Assembly (NCBI RefSeq): GCF_011398925.1
Contig: NZ_AP022842.1
Location: 1,290,001-1,354,000 of the forward strand
Length of the DNA stretch: 64,000 nucleotides
Source: Bacillus sp. KH172YL63
Lineage (GTDB): Bacteria; Bacillota; Bacilli; Bacillales; Bacillaceae_B
Reading direction: 5' to 3'
Part shown: one piece after another, positions 25,381 through 34,516 of the stretch
Layout of the letters: each line of letters starts with the position of its first letter
How positions within the stretch are numbered: the stretch's first letter is position 1
Made by a program: the position numbers and the translations under genes
Notes under the pieces: model-generated
The model's database searches: none
Told to the model about the DNA's origin: nothing
Seen by the model: only the letters and a program-made list of their open reading frames with translations

Positions 25381-27111
25381 TTACTGTTGAACAAGTTCCC
25401 GATCAAATTCGAAAACGGTCGATTGACCTGTGGCCGGTTCAAAGTATGCAAGCACGTATACGTCCCGCCCGTCAGTCGATTGAATACTTTCAAGGAGGGT
25501 GTGCTTATACAATTCTTTTTCGTTCAGGTTTAAACCTGCAAACGCATCACCTGCTATTGCGGGTTGCTGAAGCAGGCTTTGATAGATGGCAGAACGATCT
25601 TCCTTCGTCATTTCGTGGCTCCACCAAGGTTTTCTTGGCTTATACTTTTGATTTTCCAGGTAGTCAAGCTTCATCAGTCCTTCAATGACAGAGATCGGAT
25701 AGCTGGTCTCTGTGGACAGGAACTCATGAAGCCTTCTGAATAAATCTTCTAATTGATGGCCGATTCTTGACCACCCGCGATTTTCCCAATAAGAACCGAA
25801 AAGCTGGAAGAAATCAAATGGTGTTTCGAAGCAGTTGGTGACAAGATATTCAATCGTCCGGTCCATGCGATGGTCGTTCCAATACTTCTCCAGGACGTCC
25901 TCCACCTGTTTGATTCGGACGATATCGTCGAATGATAAGACGTTATTGCCAAGTATTTCATACGGTGAATGGTCCATGTACGTATATTGGTGATCATTGG
26001 CACGGATTCTCAAGCCTGTACCTCGAAGCATTTTAAGGAATCCTAATTGCAATTCTTCCGGACGCATTTCGAATACATCATTGAACGTCTTCCGGAAAGA
26101 TTGGTAATCTTCTTCCGGGAGGCCTGCGATCAGGTCAAGATGCTGATCGATTTTGCCTCCTTCTTTGACCATTGTGACTGTCCGTGTGAGTTTGCTGTAA
26201 TTTTGTTTCCTCATGACAAGGTCATTGGTTTCGTCATTGGTGGACTGAATGCCGATTTCGAAACGGAATAATCCCGCAGGGGCATGTTCATTCAGGAACT
26301 CGATCACTTCAGGTCTCATGATATCTGCAGTGATTTCAAATTGAAAGACCGTTCCAGGTAAATGCTCATCGATGAGGAATTGGAACATCTCCATCGCATA
26401 GCTTCTGCTGATATTGAACGTCCGGTCCACGAATTTAATGGTTTTTGCACCATTGTTCATCAGGAAGCGGATATCTTCTTTCACCTTTTCTCTATCAAAG
26501 TAACGTACGCCTACTTCGATGGAAGAAAGGCAGAACTGACATCTGAAAGGGCATCCCCTGCTCGTTTCGATATAGGTCACCCGTTTTCCAAGTTCGGACA
26601 GATCTTCTTCGAATCGGAACGGGGATGGGACCTCCCGTAAATCGATCTTATTTTGTTGAGGCTTGATGACATGCTTTCCGTCTTCTACATAAGCTACGCC
26701 AGACACCTTCGACCAATCACTGTCACCGTTCAGTTCATCCAATAACTGCTTGAAAGATTCCTCCCCTTCTCCGATCACAATGAAGTTCACGTCTTCAAGA
26801 CGGTCGAGCCAGTAGGGGATATCATAGGTGACTTCCGGACCACCGAGGACGATTGTGACTTCAGGAAGGATCTTTCTGAGAATCTTGACGACCTTGATGG
26901 TTTCTTCAATATTCCAAATGTAGCAGCTGAATCCAATCACATCAGGTTTTTTTGAAAAAAGGTCAGATGCAATGTTCAGCACCGGATCTTTAATCGTATA
27001 CTCGGCAAGCTCTATCGGATGTTCATCTTCAACATAGGCCTTTAAGCAACGAATTGCCAAATTCGTATGGATATATTTTGCATTCAACGTACTTAATACG
27101 ACTTTCTTCAT
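25381..27111 (-). CDS. B12-binding domain radical SAM protein (DUF4080-containing)
   Basis: 576 residues. Residues 1-130 form a cobalamin-binding Rossmann domain (VIGFSCYIWN, IVLGGPEVTYD, VIGEGEESF) without the canonical DxHxxG. The radical SAM cluster motif is C187-PFR-C191-QF-C194, followed by a TIM-barrel half (KFVDRTFN, FRFEIGIQS, DLIAGLPEED). The last 200 residues fit the DUF4080 extension. Members of this class methylate or rearrange unreactive carbons; the substrate is unknown. The ATG has AAAGGAG seven bases upstream. It is monocistronic and convergent with the tiny-gene pair. Confidence 0.9.
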   Translation of the reverse strand: MKKVVLSTLNAKYIHTNLAIRCLKAYVEDEHPIELAEYTIKDPVLNIASDLFSKKPDVIGFSCYIWNIEETIKVVKILRKILPEVTIVLGGPEVTYDIPYWLDRLEDVNFIVIGEGEESFKQLLDELNGDSDWSKVSGVAYVEDGKHVIKPQQNKIDLREVPSPFRFEEDLSELGKRVTYIETSRGCPFRCQFCLSSIEVGVRYFDREKVKEDIRFLMNNGAKTIKFVDRTFNISRSYAMEMFQFLIDEHLPGTVFQFEITADIMRPEVIEFLNEHAPAGLFRFEIGIQSTNDETNDLVMRKQNYSKLTRTVTMVKEGGKIDQHLDLIAGLPEEDYQSFRKTFNDVFEMRPEELQLGFLKMLRGTGLRIRANDHQYTYMDHSPYEILGNNVLSFDDIVRIKQVEDVLEKYWNDHRMDRTIEYLVTNCFETPFDFFQLFGSYWENRGWSRIGHQLEDLFRRLHEFLSTETSYPISVIEGLMKLDYLENQKYKPRKPWWSHEMTKEDRSAIYQSLLQQPAIAGDAFAGLNLNEKELYKHTLLESIQSTDGRDVYVLAYFEPATGQSTVFEFDRELVQQ

Positions 27112-27434
27112 TCATAATCTCCTTTATGCTATATCCGATGGAGGTTTCATCAATCGGATGGTTATCACCGTATTGGTTGTTCGTACAACTTTAGGATTTG
27201 TCCTGACTATCATTTTATCTAAGCGGGAAGGAAACCTCAATATTTGTTCTGCAATGAATTTAAATTTCTTGGAAGGTTTTGAAGGAATTCGAAGAAAAGT
27301 TACGAATATTAATAAGTAAATATCTCGTACCATTGCCTATGCTTCTGCAGTCATCTCATCAACCAATAATCGAATAGTACTCATGAAAAGGGACTGACCC
27401 GACAGTAAGACGGGTCAGCCCTTTCTAGTGAGAT
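27112..27434. other. 323-base intergenic stretch
   Basis: Apart from the terminator of the acyltransferase gene at 27386-27425, I see no convincing gene here. It should contain the minus-strand promoter for the radical SAM gene, but I could not define one with good spacing. A 69-codon minus-strand frame has no ribosome binding site and no protein-like composition. Confidence 0.5.
27386..27425. terminator. Terminator of YkrP-like gene
   Basis: AAAGGGACTGACCCG and CGGGTCAGCCCTTT arms; T-run on the minus strand follows, ten bases past the acyltransferase stop. Confidence 0.85.
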
Positions 27435-28460
27435 TTATCTTGTCTTCATTTCCCTTTTCGATAGGAATTTCTGTAACCTTGTCGACTTGAATTCAATAAT
27501 CGGTTGCGTGATACTTGTGAACAGTGATGTCGAGAAAATCATCGTAAGAGCGAAGGATACACCAAGCAAAGTCAATAAGCTTGTAGTGGGATCGATCGTA
27601 TCCTTTAGATGGCTTTCCCGGAAGAGCCGGATGATGAAACCGTGCATCAAGTACACATACAAAGTGTTTTTGCCCCATTTAGTGAAGAACTGCCTTTTAG
27701 AAGGCACAAACGTAAAGAAGCTGAAGATCATCAAGACATTCAGGAGATAAACTGCAGCCCTGACACCCATGCTGATCATGCTGTTCACTTCAAAGTCTCC
27801 GTAAGGCTTGGAGCCGAGCAGCCATTTGTCAGAGAACTCCGGGATAAAATACATCCCTAAAAACACGATGACAAATAATGTACCGGCTACAATGCGGGCT
27901 TTGTACGTTTTGAAATATTCAAAGTGCTCCTTTTCCATATAGTATCCCATCAGGAATAACGGAAAGAACACAAATGTCCTGGACAGACTTAAATAATTTG
28001 AGATCACATCCACGAAGCCTACGAGTAAGCCTATGGTAAATGCCACGGTCAAGCCTGTGACCGGTTTGAACTTCCCCCACTTGATGAAAGCATACAAAAG
28101 TGCATTCCAGCAGAATAAGCTGATCAAGAACCATAATGACCAATGGGGATTCAACGGGTCGACTTCAAATGTAGATTTCTGATACAGAAAGTAATAATAC
28201 ACCGTATAGATCAGTTGAAATACCAGGTACGGGAGTATGAGTTTCTTAGCCAGCTTCTGGATATATCCCTTTTTGTAAAATCCTTTAGCAAAAAATCCGG
28301 CTACCAGTATGAATGCCGGCATATGGAATGTGTAGATCGTTTTATACAGCGAGAGGATAAAGGGATCACTCTCGATATAGGATCGGATGATATGTCCAAA
28401 TACCACAAGGAAAATTAAAATGAATTTGGCATTGTCGAAGTAATAATCACGCTGTTTCAT
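27435..28460 (-). CDS. ykrP: Acyltransferase family 3 membrane protein (YkrP-like)
   Basis: 341 residues and about ten membrane helices. The first segment has RDYYFDNAKFILIFLVVFGH, containing the D-x-A-K-x and conserved His of acyltransferase-3 proteins, and TFHMPAFILVAGFFAKG with the conserved FMPxFFxxSG-like block. Such enzymes move acyl groups across or at the membrane onto sugars or polymers. Position next to a KinE-like kinase and ogt matches ykrP-kinE-ogt in B. subtilis. The last 20 residues are basic. GATGGTGAA precedes its ATG on the minus strand. The acceptor is unknown. Confidence 0.88.
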   Translation of the reverse strand: MKQRDYYFDNAKFILIFLVVFGHIIRSYIESDPFILSLYKTIYTFHMPAFILVAGFFAKGFYKKGYIQKLAKKLILPYLVFQLIYTVYYYFLYQKSTFEVDPLNPHWSLWFLISLFCWNALLYAFIKWGKFKPVTGLTVAFTIGLLVGFVDVISNYLSLSRTFVFFPLFLMGYYMEKEHFEYFKTYKARIVAGTLFVIVFLGMYFIPEFSDKWLLGSKPYGDFEVNSMISMGVRAAVYLLNVLMIFSFFTFVPSKRQFFTKWGKNTLYVYLMHGFIIRLFRESHLKDTIDPTTSLLTLLGVSFALTMIFSTSLFTSITQPIIEFKSTRLQKFLSKREMKTR

Positions 28461-28513
28461 AAGTTCACCATCTTTTAGAATAGTTTAATCCTAATTCATT
28501 CTTACCCTAGGAT

Positions 28514-28540
28514 ACAGTGAGCAAAACACGATTTCACTGT
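28514..28540. promoter_or_regulatory. Inverted repeat between ykrP and kinE
   Basis: ACAGTGA and TCACTGT half-sites separated by 13 bases, about 90 bases upstream of the kinase start and 54 bases from the ykrP start. Spacing of two helical turns fits a dimeric regulator. Confidence 0.35.
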
Positions 28541-28627
28541 TAATTATCACCAAAAGGATGGTTAGCTATGCGAGTTCTGTAAATGTTGAGCCATAAGTCG
28601 TCTTTTAAAATTGAAGGGGATGAAGAA

Positions 28628-30781
28628 ATGACTAACAGTAGTAAATTACAAAAAGACCGGGATCAGGAACAATGTCATCCTATAGATAGGGAAATCTGCC
28701 TAGCATCGCCAATGGCGATGCTTGTGATCGATCAGGATATGAGGGTGGCGTATGCGAATCCGGACGCCTGCGAAACGTTGAAGACAGATCTTGCAAGTAT
28801 GGAAGGAATGGGGTTCAGCAGCTATTTCACCTCAGTACCTGCCCCGATTGTCGCCCATTATAAAGAGGTGATGGCAACGGGCAAAACACTTGAAGATGAG
28901 ACATTGATGACGGTTGATGACAAGCAAATCCTTCATGTAGAGCTTCTACTCAAAAAATCGACCCATTCTCCCAACGCCTATTTATATTTCAAAGATGTAA
29001 CTGACCTGAAAGAAAAAGAAAGGAAAGACCACATGAACGTACACCTCCTTTCCAATATCTTTCAAAATGCCTCTGAAGGCATCGTGCTTTTCGACATCGA
29101 AGGAAATATCAACGACGTCAACCAAGCTTTCAGCATGCAGGTCGGACTGAGTAAAGAGGAAATCACCAAACGTAATATCAGCTCCTTCGTACCGGAAAAC
29201 GCCCACTATAAAATAGATAAAATCAAGGAATTGATTTCTGATAATAAAAAGGCCCGGGGGGAAATCCCGATAAAGAAATCCTCAAGTATCTCAATCGTCG
29301 AATTTACGACGAGCCCCTATGTACACCATAAACTTCATATGGCGATTTTAAGGGATGTGACAGAAAAGAGGCAGATGGAGATCCAGTTGAAGCGCAATGA
29401 AGAATTATTCAAGGGGTTATTCGAGGAGGCGATCGACGCCATCGTCCTGTGGGATCAGGATGGAAGGGTGTTGAAGGCGAATTCTTCCGCACTGAAAATA
29501 TTCGAATGCACCCTGGCGGACCTTCTTTCAAAAAAAATCAGTGATTTTGTTTATCCGTTGGAAAGCCATAAGTTTGAGATGGTCATGGAACAATTGTACA
29601 AGTGCGGGGCAGTGCGTGATGAAGTATTATTCCTGATGCCGAACAATCAGTTGAAGCATCTTGAATTCACTTCGAAGCTCCATTCCGTCGATGGCTACAA
29701 TATGACGATTTTCAGAAATGTAAGTGAACGTTATCAGATGGAAAAGGAGCTCCGGGAGAGTGAGGAGCGTTTCCGGAAGATTTTCGAAGGGTCGCTCGAT
29801 GGTCTTCTGTTAACCAACCATCATGATGTGGTCGTTGATGCCAATCCAGAAGTGAGCAAAATCATCAACATTGAAAAAGATCAGCTCATCGGTAAAGATG
29901 TACGTGAAATATTGAATATCGAACCAAAGGAAGAATCCTATGAAGAGTATTTACAGCAGTTAAAAGAAAACGGGCAGGCAACATTTCAAAAAACCTTCAC
30001 ATACCACGGTGAAAGGGTTCAATATGTAGAGCTGTCCTCTAAGTATAATCTGCTTTCGAACCTGAATCTTACCATAATCCGTGACATCACGGACCGCGTG
30101 GAGATGCAGGAGCAACTGAGGAAGTCGGATACGCTGAGTGTCGTCGGCGAGCTCGCAGCCGGGATCGCACATGAAATCAGGAACCCGATGACTGCCCTCA
30201 AAGGATTTATCCAGCTCCTCGAAAACAGTGTCGGCAATGAACATGAAATGTACTTCAATGTGATCACTTCAGAACTGCAGAGGATTGAATCGATCATTAC
30301 CGAATTCCTCGTCCTGGCTAAACCCCAGGCGATACAATATCAGGAAACAAATTTAATCAAAATCATGAAAGATACGACTGAACTGTTGAATGCCCAGGCT
30401 GTGATGCATAACGTCCAATTCAGGGAGAGATATGAAGAAAATCTGTCCCCGATCATCGCAGAACCGAATCAGCTTAAACAGGTGTTCATCAATATTATAA
30501 AAAACGCGATTGAAGTCATGACCGACGGAGGGTTTATCTCAATCTCCATTTCCGAGACGGGGGCAGGGAAGATCCACATTGAAATCAAAGACGAAGGAAG
30601 CGGGATCTCGAAGGATAAAATAAAAAAATTAGGAGAACCATTTTACACGACAAAGGAGCGGGGGACTGGACTTGGTCTCATGGTGAGCTTTAAAATTATT
30701 AAAGAACATAAAGGGCACGTGGACGTTGAGAGCAAAGTAGGAAAAGGAACCACTTTCCACATCTTTCTTCCAAAATCATAA
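28628..30781 (+). CDS. kinE: PAS sensor histidine kinase (KinE-like sporulation kinase)
   Basis: 717 residues, soluble, with about four PAS modules (roughly 20-130, 140-258, 265-385, 388-500), a HisKA domain with phospho-acceptor His515 in GIAHEIRNP, and a HATPase (N box QVFINIIKNAIEVM, G1 DEGSGIS, G2 GTGLGL). B. subtilis KinE is of similar size and location and feeds Spo0F in the sporulation phosphorelay. No response regulator is adjacent, as expected for phosphorelay kinases. ATG 28628 has GAAGGGGATG upstream; a frame start at 28583 has none. It ends 12 bases before ogt, so the two may be co-transcribed. Confidence 0.88.
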   Translation: MTNSSKLQKDRDQEQCHPIDREICLASPMAMLVIDQDMRVAYANPDACETLKTDLASMEGMGFSSYFTSVPAPIVAHYKEVMATGKTLEDETLMTVDDKQILHVELLLKKSTHSPNAYLYFKDVTDLKEKERKDHMNVHLLSNIFQNASEGIVLFDIEGNINDVNQAFSMQVGLSKEEITKRNISSFVPENAHYKIDKIKELISDNKKARGEIPIKKSSSISIVEFTTSPYVHHKLHMAILRDVTEKRQMEIQLKRNEELFKGLFEEAIDAIVLWDQDGRVLKANSSALKIFECTLADLLSKKISDFVYPLESHKFEMVMEQLYKCGAVRDEVLFLMPNNQLKHLEFTSKLHSVDGYNMTIFRNVSERYQMEKELRESEERFRKIFEGSLDGLLLTNHHDVVVDANPEVSKIINIEKDQLIGKDVREILNIEPKEESYEEYLQQLKENGQATFQKTFTYHGERVQYVELSSKYNLLSNLNLTIIRDITDRVEMQEQLRKSDTLSVVGELAAGIAHEIRNPMTALKGFIQLLENSVGNEHEMYFNVITSELQRIESIITEFLVLAKPQAIQYQETNLIKIMKDTTELLNAQAVMHNVQFRERYEENLSPIIAEPNQLKQVFINIIKNAIEVMTDGGFISISISETGAGKIHIEIKDEGSGISKDKIKKLGEPFYTTKERGTGLGLMVSFKIIKEHKGHVDVESKVGKGTTFHIFLPKS

Positions 30782-30792
30782 AGGAGGCAGAT

Positions 30793-31257
30793 ATGATGTC
30801 AACACAATCGATTGTGATAAAAAGCCCTATTGGCCCGTTAAAGCTCACTGCGGACGAAAGCCACCTCATCTCGGTTCATTTTGTAGAGGAAGCAGAACAT
30901 CCTGAGACAGAATCGGACAATGTGGTGCTGAAACATGCAAGTGAGCAAATCCGGCAGTTTTTTAACAGAGAAAGAAAGGCATTCGACCTGCCTTTGAAAA
31001 TCGAAGGAACCGCATTTCAGCAGGAAGTGTGGAAAGCCCTGCAGGCAATCCCCTACGGTGAGACCCGGTCGTATCAACAGCTGGCCGAGTCCATACAAAG
31101 ACCGAAAGCTGTACGGGCAGTCGGACAGGCGAATAAAGTCAATCGCTTCCCTGTCATCATTCCCTGTCACCGCGTCATTGGGAAAAATAAAACCCTTACC
31201 GGCTATGCAGGAAAACAAGTGGATAAGAAAGAGACATTATTGCAGCTGGAGCAATGA
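30793..31257 (+). CDS. ogt: Methylated-DNA--protein-cysteine methyltransferase
   Basis: 154 residues. The active-site motif PCHRVIG holds the acceptor Cys at about position 125; the helix-turn-helix segment includes GETRSYQQLA and RAVGQANKVN with the Arg finger. The enzyme removes O6-methylguanine by irreversible transfer to itself. AAGGAGG is just upstream; ATG 30793 and ATG 30796 are adjacent and the second has the better spacing. It follows the kinase by 12 bases. Synteny with B. subtilis ogt supports the name. Confidence 0.93.
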   Translation: MMSTQSIVIKSPIGPLKLTADESHLISVHFVEEAEHPETESDNVVLKHASEQIRQFFNRERKAFDLPLKIEGTAFQQEVWKALQAIPYGETRSYQQLAESIQRPKAVRAVGQANKVNRFPVIIPCHRVIGKNKTLTGYAGKQVDKKETLLQLEQ

Positions 31258-31261
31258 GAGG

Positions 31262-31293
31262 AAAACAGGCATTCATGTGATGCCTGTTTTTTT
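31262..31293 (+). terminator. Terminator after ogt
   Basis: AAAACAGGCAT and ATGCCTGTTTT arms with a T-run. Confidence 0.9.
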
Positions 31294-31324
31294 CATTGTG
31301 GTGAAGAAATTTATTGATTTCTCT

Positions 31325-31352
31325 ATCTAATTAGATTATCATCTAATTAGAT
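31325..31352. promoter_or_regulatory. Two tandem 12-bp palindromes, likely ArsR-type operators
   Basis: ATCTAATTAGAT occurs twice, at 31325-31336 and 31341-31352, with centres 16 bases apart. They end 26 bases before the ArsR-type gene and overlap its likely promoter, the usual place for autorepression. Confidence 0.65.
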
Positions 31353-31378
31353 GATTGTCGAAGTAGGGGGGTGTTGAA

Positions 31379-31984
31379 TTGCAATTAAGCAAGCAGGTGG
31401 CTTTTCATAAAGTGATGGGAGATCCCACCAGGATTAAAATCGTGTATTTACTGCAGGAAGAATGTTTGCATGTGGGGGCGATTGCAGGGAAGCTCGGATT
31501 GTCGGCACCGACAATTTCCCACCACCTCACAAAAATGAAGGAGTGCAATCTCGTATTCTCAAGAAAAGAGAAGAACACGGTGTATTATCACCTGAACAAA
31601 AAGGTATTGGCTCATCACGGGAGCGTACTTCAACAATTTGCCCAAGAAGGGAAAGGGGATGTCCCAGTGTCTGATAAGGTCTTAAAAGAAAAACAGAAAG
31701 TCATGAATAATTTCCTTGAGAAAAATGGTCGCCTCAAGAATATTCCTTCTCAACAAAAAAAGAAATTATTTCTGTTGGAACATATGGTAGAAGGTCTGAA
31801 AGTCGGCGAAAAGTATCCGGAAAAAGAAGTGAACGAATACATCAAGCAGTTTCACGATGACTTTGCCACACTCAGGAGAGAGTTCATCATTCATCAGTTT
31901 ATGTACCGGGAAAATGGGATTTATGAAGTGAACCCAAAGGAGATGTGGGCATCGAGTAAATTATATGTAGCTGAGGAAGGGTGA
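31379..31984 (+). CDS. ArsR family regulator fused to DUF2087
   Basis: 201 residues. Residues 1-85 are an ArsR winged helix (KVMGDPTRIKIVYLLQ, the recognition helix in LSAPTISHHLTKMKE, and a wing KEKNTVYYHLN). Residues 115-185 match DUF2087 (LKNIPSQQKKKLFLLEHM, FATLRREFI, MYRENGIYEVNP). No Cys pair of the arsenic or cadmium type is visible, so the signal is unclear. The TTG start has GTAGGGGGG nine bases upstream. Tandem palindromes in front suggest autoregulation. No target gene is adjacent downstream. Confidence 0.85.
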   Translation: MQLSKQVAFHKVMGDPTRIKIVYLLQEECLHVGAIAGKLGLSAPTISHHLTKMKECNLVFSRKEKNTVYYHLNKKVLAHHGSVLQQFAQEGKGDVPVSDKVLKEKQKVMNNFLEKNGRLKNIPSQQKKKLFLLEHMVEGLKVGEKYPEKEVNEYIKQFHDDFATLRREFIIHQFMYRENGIYEVNPKEMWASSKLYVAEEG

Positions 31985-32027
31985 ACCTCCAATCGATATG
32001 ATGAGGCAGGCCGAAATGAGTACCCGC

Positions 32028-32145
32028 CAAAAAATCAATTCCGCTCGGATTTTTTGTCATGAAAGATTTTATTATATATCTAGCAGGCTCCATCTGGTCC
32101 GTGCTTTGAGCAGGGGGGCATAGTTATGTCCCCCTGCTCAATTTT
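32028..32145. terminator. Hairpins between ArsR-type gene and mtnU
   Basis: A weak AAAAAATC/GGATTTTTT hairpin at 32028-32056 looks like a decayed member of the TCCGAAC terminator family. A strong TGAGCAGGGGG/CCCCCTGCTCA stem at 32106-32140 follows, with an ATTTT tail. Both genes converge here. Confidence 0.7.
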
Positions 32146-32216
32146 CCCCCACATTTCACAGGGAAACCATATATAAACCCCTGCAAGATTGGAACGTACA
32201 TCCGATCAACAACCTC

Positions 32217-32999
32217 TTAATAGAATTCCGGTCTCCGGTCATCAAAAATAGGAATTCTTCTGCGTACGCTGTCTACTTCTTCCAAGTTGATTTCAGCAGT
32301 GACCAGTTCCTCAGAGGACGATCCTTCCGAGATGATATCTCCCCAAGGACCGATGACCAATGAGCACCCGCCAAATTCGTTGTTTGGATCTCTGCCCACT
32401 CTGTTGCATGCAACCACAAAGCATTGATTTTCAATTGCCCTTGCCTTCAACAGTGTTTTCCAGTGGTCGATCCGTGCAGCAGGCCACTCTGCCACCACAA
32501 AGACTACTTTGGCGCCAGAGAGGACATGTTTCCTGAACCATTCGGGGAAACGGATGTCATAACAAATCAATCCTGCCATCGATTCTCCTTGAAGGGAGAA
32601 CATGCCCATTTCTGAGCCCGGGAGAAGGTAGTGATGTTCGTCCATTAACTTGAATAAATGAAGTTTCGAATATTTTTTCACTGCATCTCCTTCGGCATTT
32701 GTAACCAGCAGCGTATTGGTAATCCCTTTTTCTGTTTTGGTTGGGACAGAGCCACCGATCATATGGATCGAATATTTCTTGGATAAAGAAGATAAGAAGT
32801 CGGTGGCTTCCTCGGCAGATTCGTCAGCAAGATCACCTAAACGCGAAAGGTCGTACCCGGTCGTCCACATTTCAGGTAAAACCACTGTGTCGCAGCCTTG
32901 GTCACTTGCTTCTTTTATCATTTCCGCAGCTCTTTTTTTGTTGCTTTCAGGATCGCCGAATACAATATCCATTTGTACAAGACCGATTTTTCGGATCAT
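32217..32999 (-). CDS. mtnU: Carbon-nitrogen hydrolase, omega-amidase MtnU-like
   Basis: 260 residues of the nitrilase superfamily. The catalytic triad is visible: Glu in VLPEMWTTGYD, Lys in KKYSKLHLF and Cys in LICYDIRFPEWFR. YkrU/MtnU in B. subtilis sits beside mtnE and is thought to hydrolyse the keto-acid amide left by MtnE transamination. Here it is divergent from the mtnE-like gene with a 121-base gap, supporting that role. The minus-strand start is ATG 32999, after GAGGGGATGG. No SAM riboswitch is visible in the shared leader. Confidence 0.9.
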   Translation of the reverse strand: MIRKIGLVQMDIVFGDPESNKKRAAEMIKEASDQGCDTVVLPEMWTTGYDLSRLGDLADESAEEATDFLSSLSKKYSIHMIGGSVPTKTEKGITNTLLVTNAEGDAVKKYSKLHLFKLMDEHHYLLPGSEMGMFSLQGESMAGLICYDIRFPEWFRKHVLSGAKVVFVVAEWPAARIDHWKTLLKARAIENQCFVVACNRVGRDPNNEFGGCSLVIGPWGDIISEGSSSEELVTAEINLEEVDSVRRRIPIFDDRRPEFY

Positions 33000-33120
33000 T
33001 TTTCCATCCCCTCAGTATAGGCTGTTGAAAATTTTTGCTTTACATTCTTTCGTATCCGTTATATCATTTGTGACTAGAATTTGAAAGTATTTAATTTTCA
33101 AAAAACACAGAGGTGAAGTT

Positions 33121-34305
33121 ATGAAGACCTTTCCTAAAGCCAAACGAATCGATTTATTGCCACAACAGTTTTTTGCATCGCTTGCAAAGAAAGTGAATGA
33201 TGCGATTGAAAAAGGAAACGATGTCATCAATCTCGGGCAGGGGAATCCCGATCAGCCGACCCCGCCTCATATTGTAGAGAAAGTGGCAGAAGCGGCCGCT
33301 TCACCGGCCAATCACAAATATCCTCCCTTTAGGGGATTGTCTTCATTCAAAGAGGCGGCTTCCGCCTTTTACCTTAGAGAATATGATGTGGAGGTCGACC
33401 CTGAAACAGAGGTAGCGGTATTGTTCGGCGGGAAGGCGGGACTGGTTGAGATTCCCCAGTGTTTGTTGAATCCGGGGGACGGGGTGATGGTGCCGGATCC
33501 TGGGTATCCGGACTATCTGTCTGGAGTGGCATTGGCAGAAGCAAGGTTGATCAAGATGCCGCTCTCTGAGAGCAATGGATTTCTTCCGGATTATGGGGCA
33601 CAAACCAAGGAAGATCTTGAAAACGCAAAGCTGATGTTCCTTAATTATCCGAATAACCCGACAGGAGCGGTTGCAACAAAAGGATTTTTTGAAGAAACGG
33701 TTGCCCTTGCAAAGGAAAATGACATTTGTGTGGTGCATGATTTTGCCTATGGTGCAATTGGATTCGATGGACATAAGCCGGTAAGTTTTCTCCAGACAGA
33801 AGGGGCAAAGGATGTCGGCATTGAAATTTATACATTATCCAAAACGTATAATATGGCCGGTTGGAGAGTGGGATTCGCGGTCGGTAATCAAAGTGTCATA
33901 GAAGCGATAAACGTGATGCAGGACCATCTCTATGTGAGCTTGTTCGGGGCAGTCCAGGAAGCGGCAGCAACAGCGCTGATGAGCTCTCAGGACTGTGTGG
34001 CCGGGCTCGTTTCTACATATGAAGAGAGAAGACAGGTGTTGATCGAAGGGCTGAAGGAAATCGGTTGGGAAGTGACCGCACCACGAGGTTCTTTCTTTGC
34101 ATGGCTGAAGGTGCCCGAAGGATTTACCTCCGAGAAATTTGCCGATTATTTGCTGGAGGAAGTCAATGTGGCTGTTGCACCGGGTGTAGGTTTTGGAGAA
34201 TGTGGTGAAGGATTCGTACGTGTCGGATTGTTGACTACGGTCGACCGGCTTAAAGAAGCCATTTCTCGTATCGATCGTTTAGGTTTATTCAGCCGCATAA
34301 CTTGA
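33121..34305 (+). CDS. mtnE: PLP-dependent aminotransferase, MtnE-like
   Basis: 394 residues, fold-type I class I aminotransferase. It shows INLGQGNPDQPTP, NYPNNPTGAVA with the conserved Asn/Pro, VHDFAYGAIGFDG with the PLP pyridine Asp, and SKTYNMAGWRVGF with the Schiff-base Lys. MtnE transaminates 2-keto-4-methylthiobutyrate to methionine, using glutamine among donors. The divergent mtnU partner supports this. Other salvage genes (mtnKSWXBD) are not in the window. GAGGTGAAG precedes the ATG. A strong terminator follows. Confidence 0.9.
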   Translation: MKTFPKAKRIDLLPQQFFASLAKKVNDAIEKGNDVINLGQGNPDQPTPPHIVEKVAEAAASPANHKYPPFRGLSSFKEAASAFYLREYDVEVDPETEVAVLFGGKAGLVEIPQCLLNPGDGVMVPDPGYPDYLSGVALAEARLIKMPLSESNGFLPDYGAQTKEDLENAKLMFLNYPNNPTGAVATKGFFEETVALAKENDICVVHDFAYGAIGFDGHKPVSFLQTEGAKDVGIEIYTLSKTYNMAGWRVGFAVGNQSVIEAINVMQDHLYVSLFGAVQEAAATALMSSQDCVAGLVSTYEERRQVLIEGLKEIGWEVTAPRGSFFAWLKVPEGFTSEKFADYLLEEVNVAVAPGVGFGECGEGFVRVGLLTTVDRLKEAISRIDRLGLFSRIT

Positions 34306-34317
34306 TAGGATTTCGAC

Positions 34318-34351
34318 CACCCCACTTCTTAGAAAGATGGGGTGTTTTTTC
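34318..34351 (+). terminator. Terminator after mtnE
   Basis: CACCCCAC and TGGGGTG arms with CTT/AAG extension and T6. Confidence 0.9.
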
Positions 34352-34516
34352 GATTTTTCATGTGACTTCTGCGAAAAATGTCTAATATAGAAACATTACT
34401 GCTTATTTTGTCTAGTTTTGCGAATCTATTTACTTTTCAGATAATAATTGCGATACTTTTCAAGTAACGAAATTACCTTATAAGCACGAGGAATTAAAAA
34501 AAGGAGTTTATCAGAA

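Noticed and set aside
27124..27333. 69-codon minus-strand frame in the gap before the acyltransferase
   Set aside because: No ribosome binding site and no recognisable protein features; basic, AT-driven composition.
33000..33120. SAM-I (S-box) riboswitch between mtnU and mtnE
   Set aside because: The region is too short and shows none of the conserved S-box blocks.
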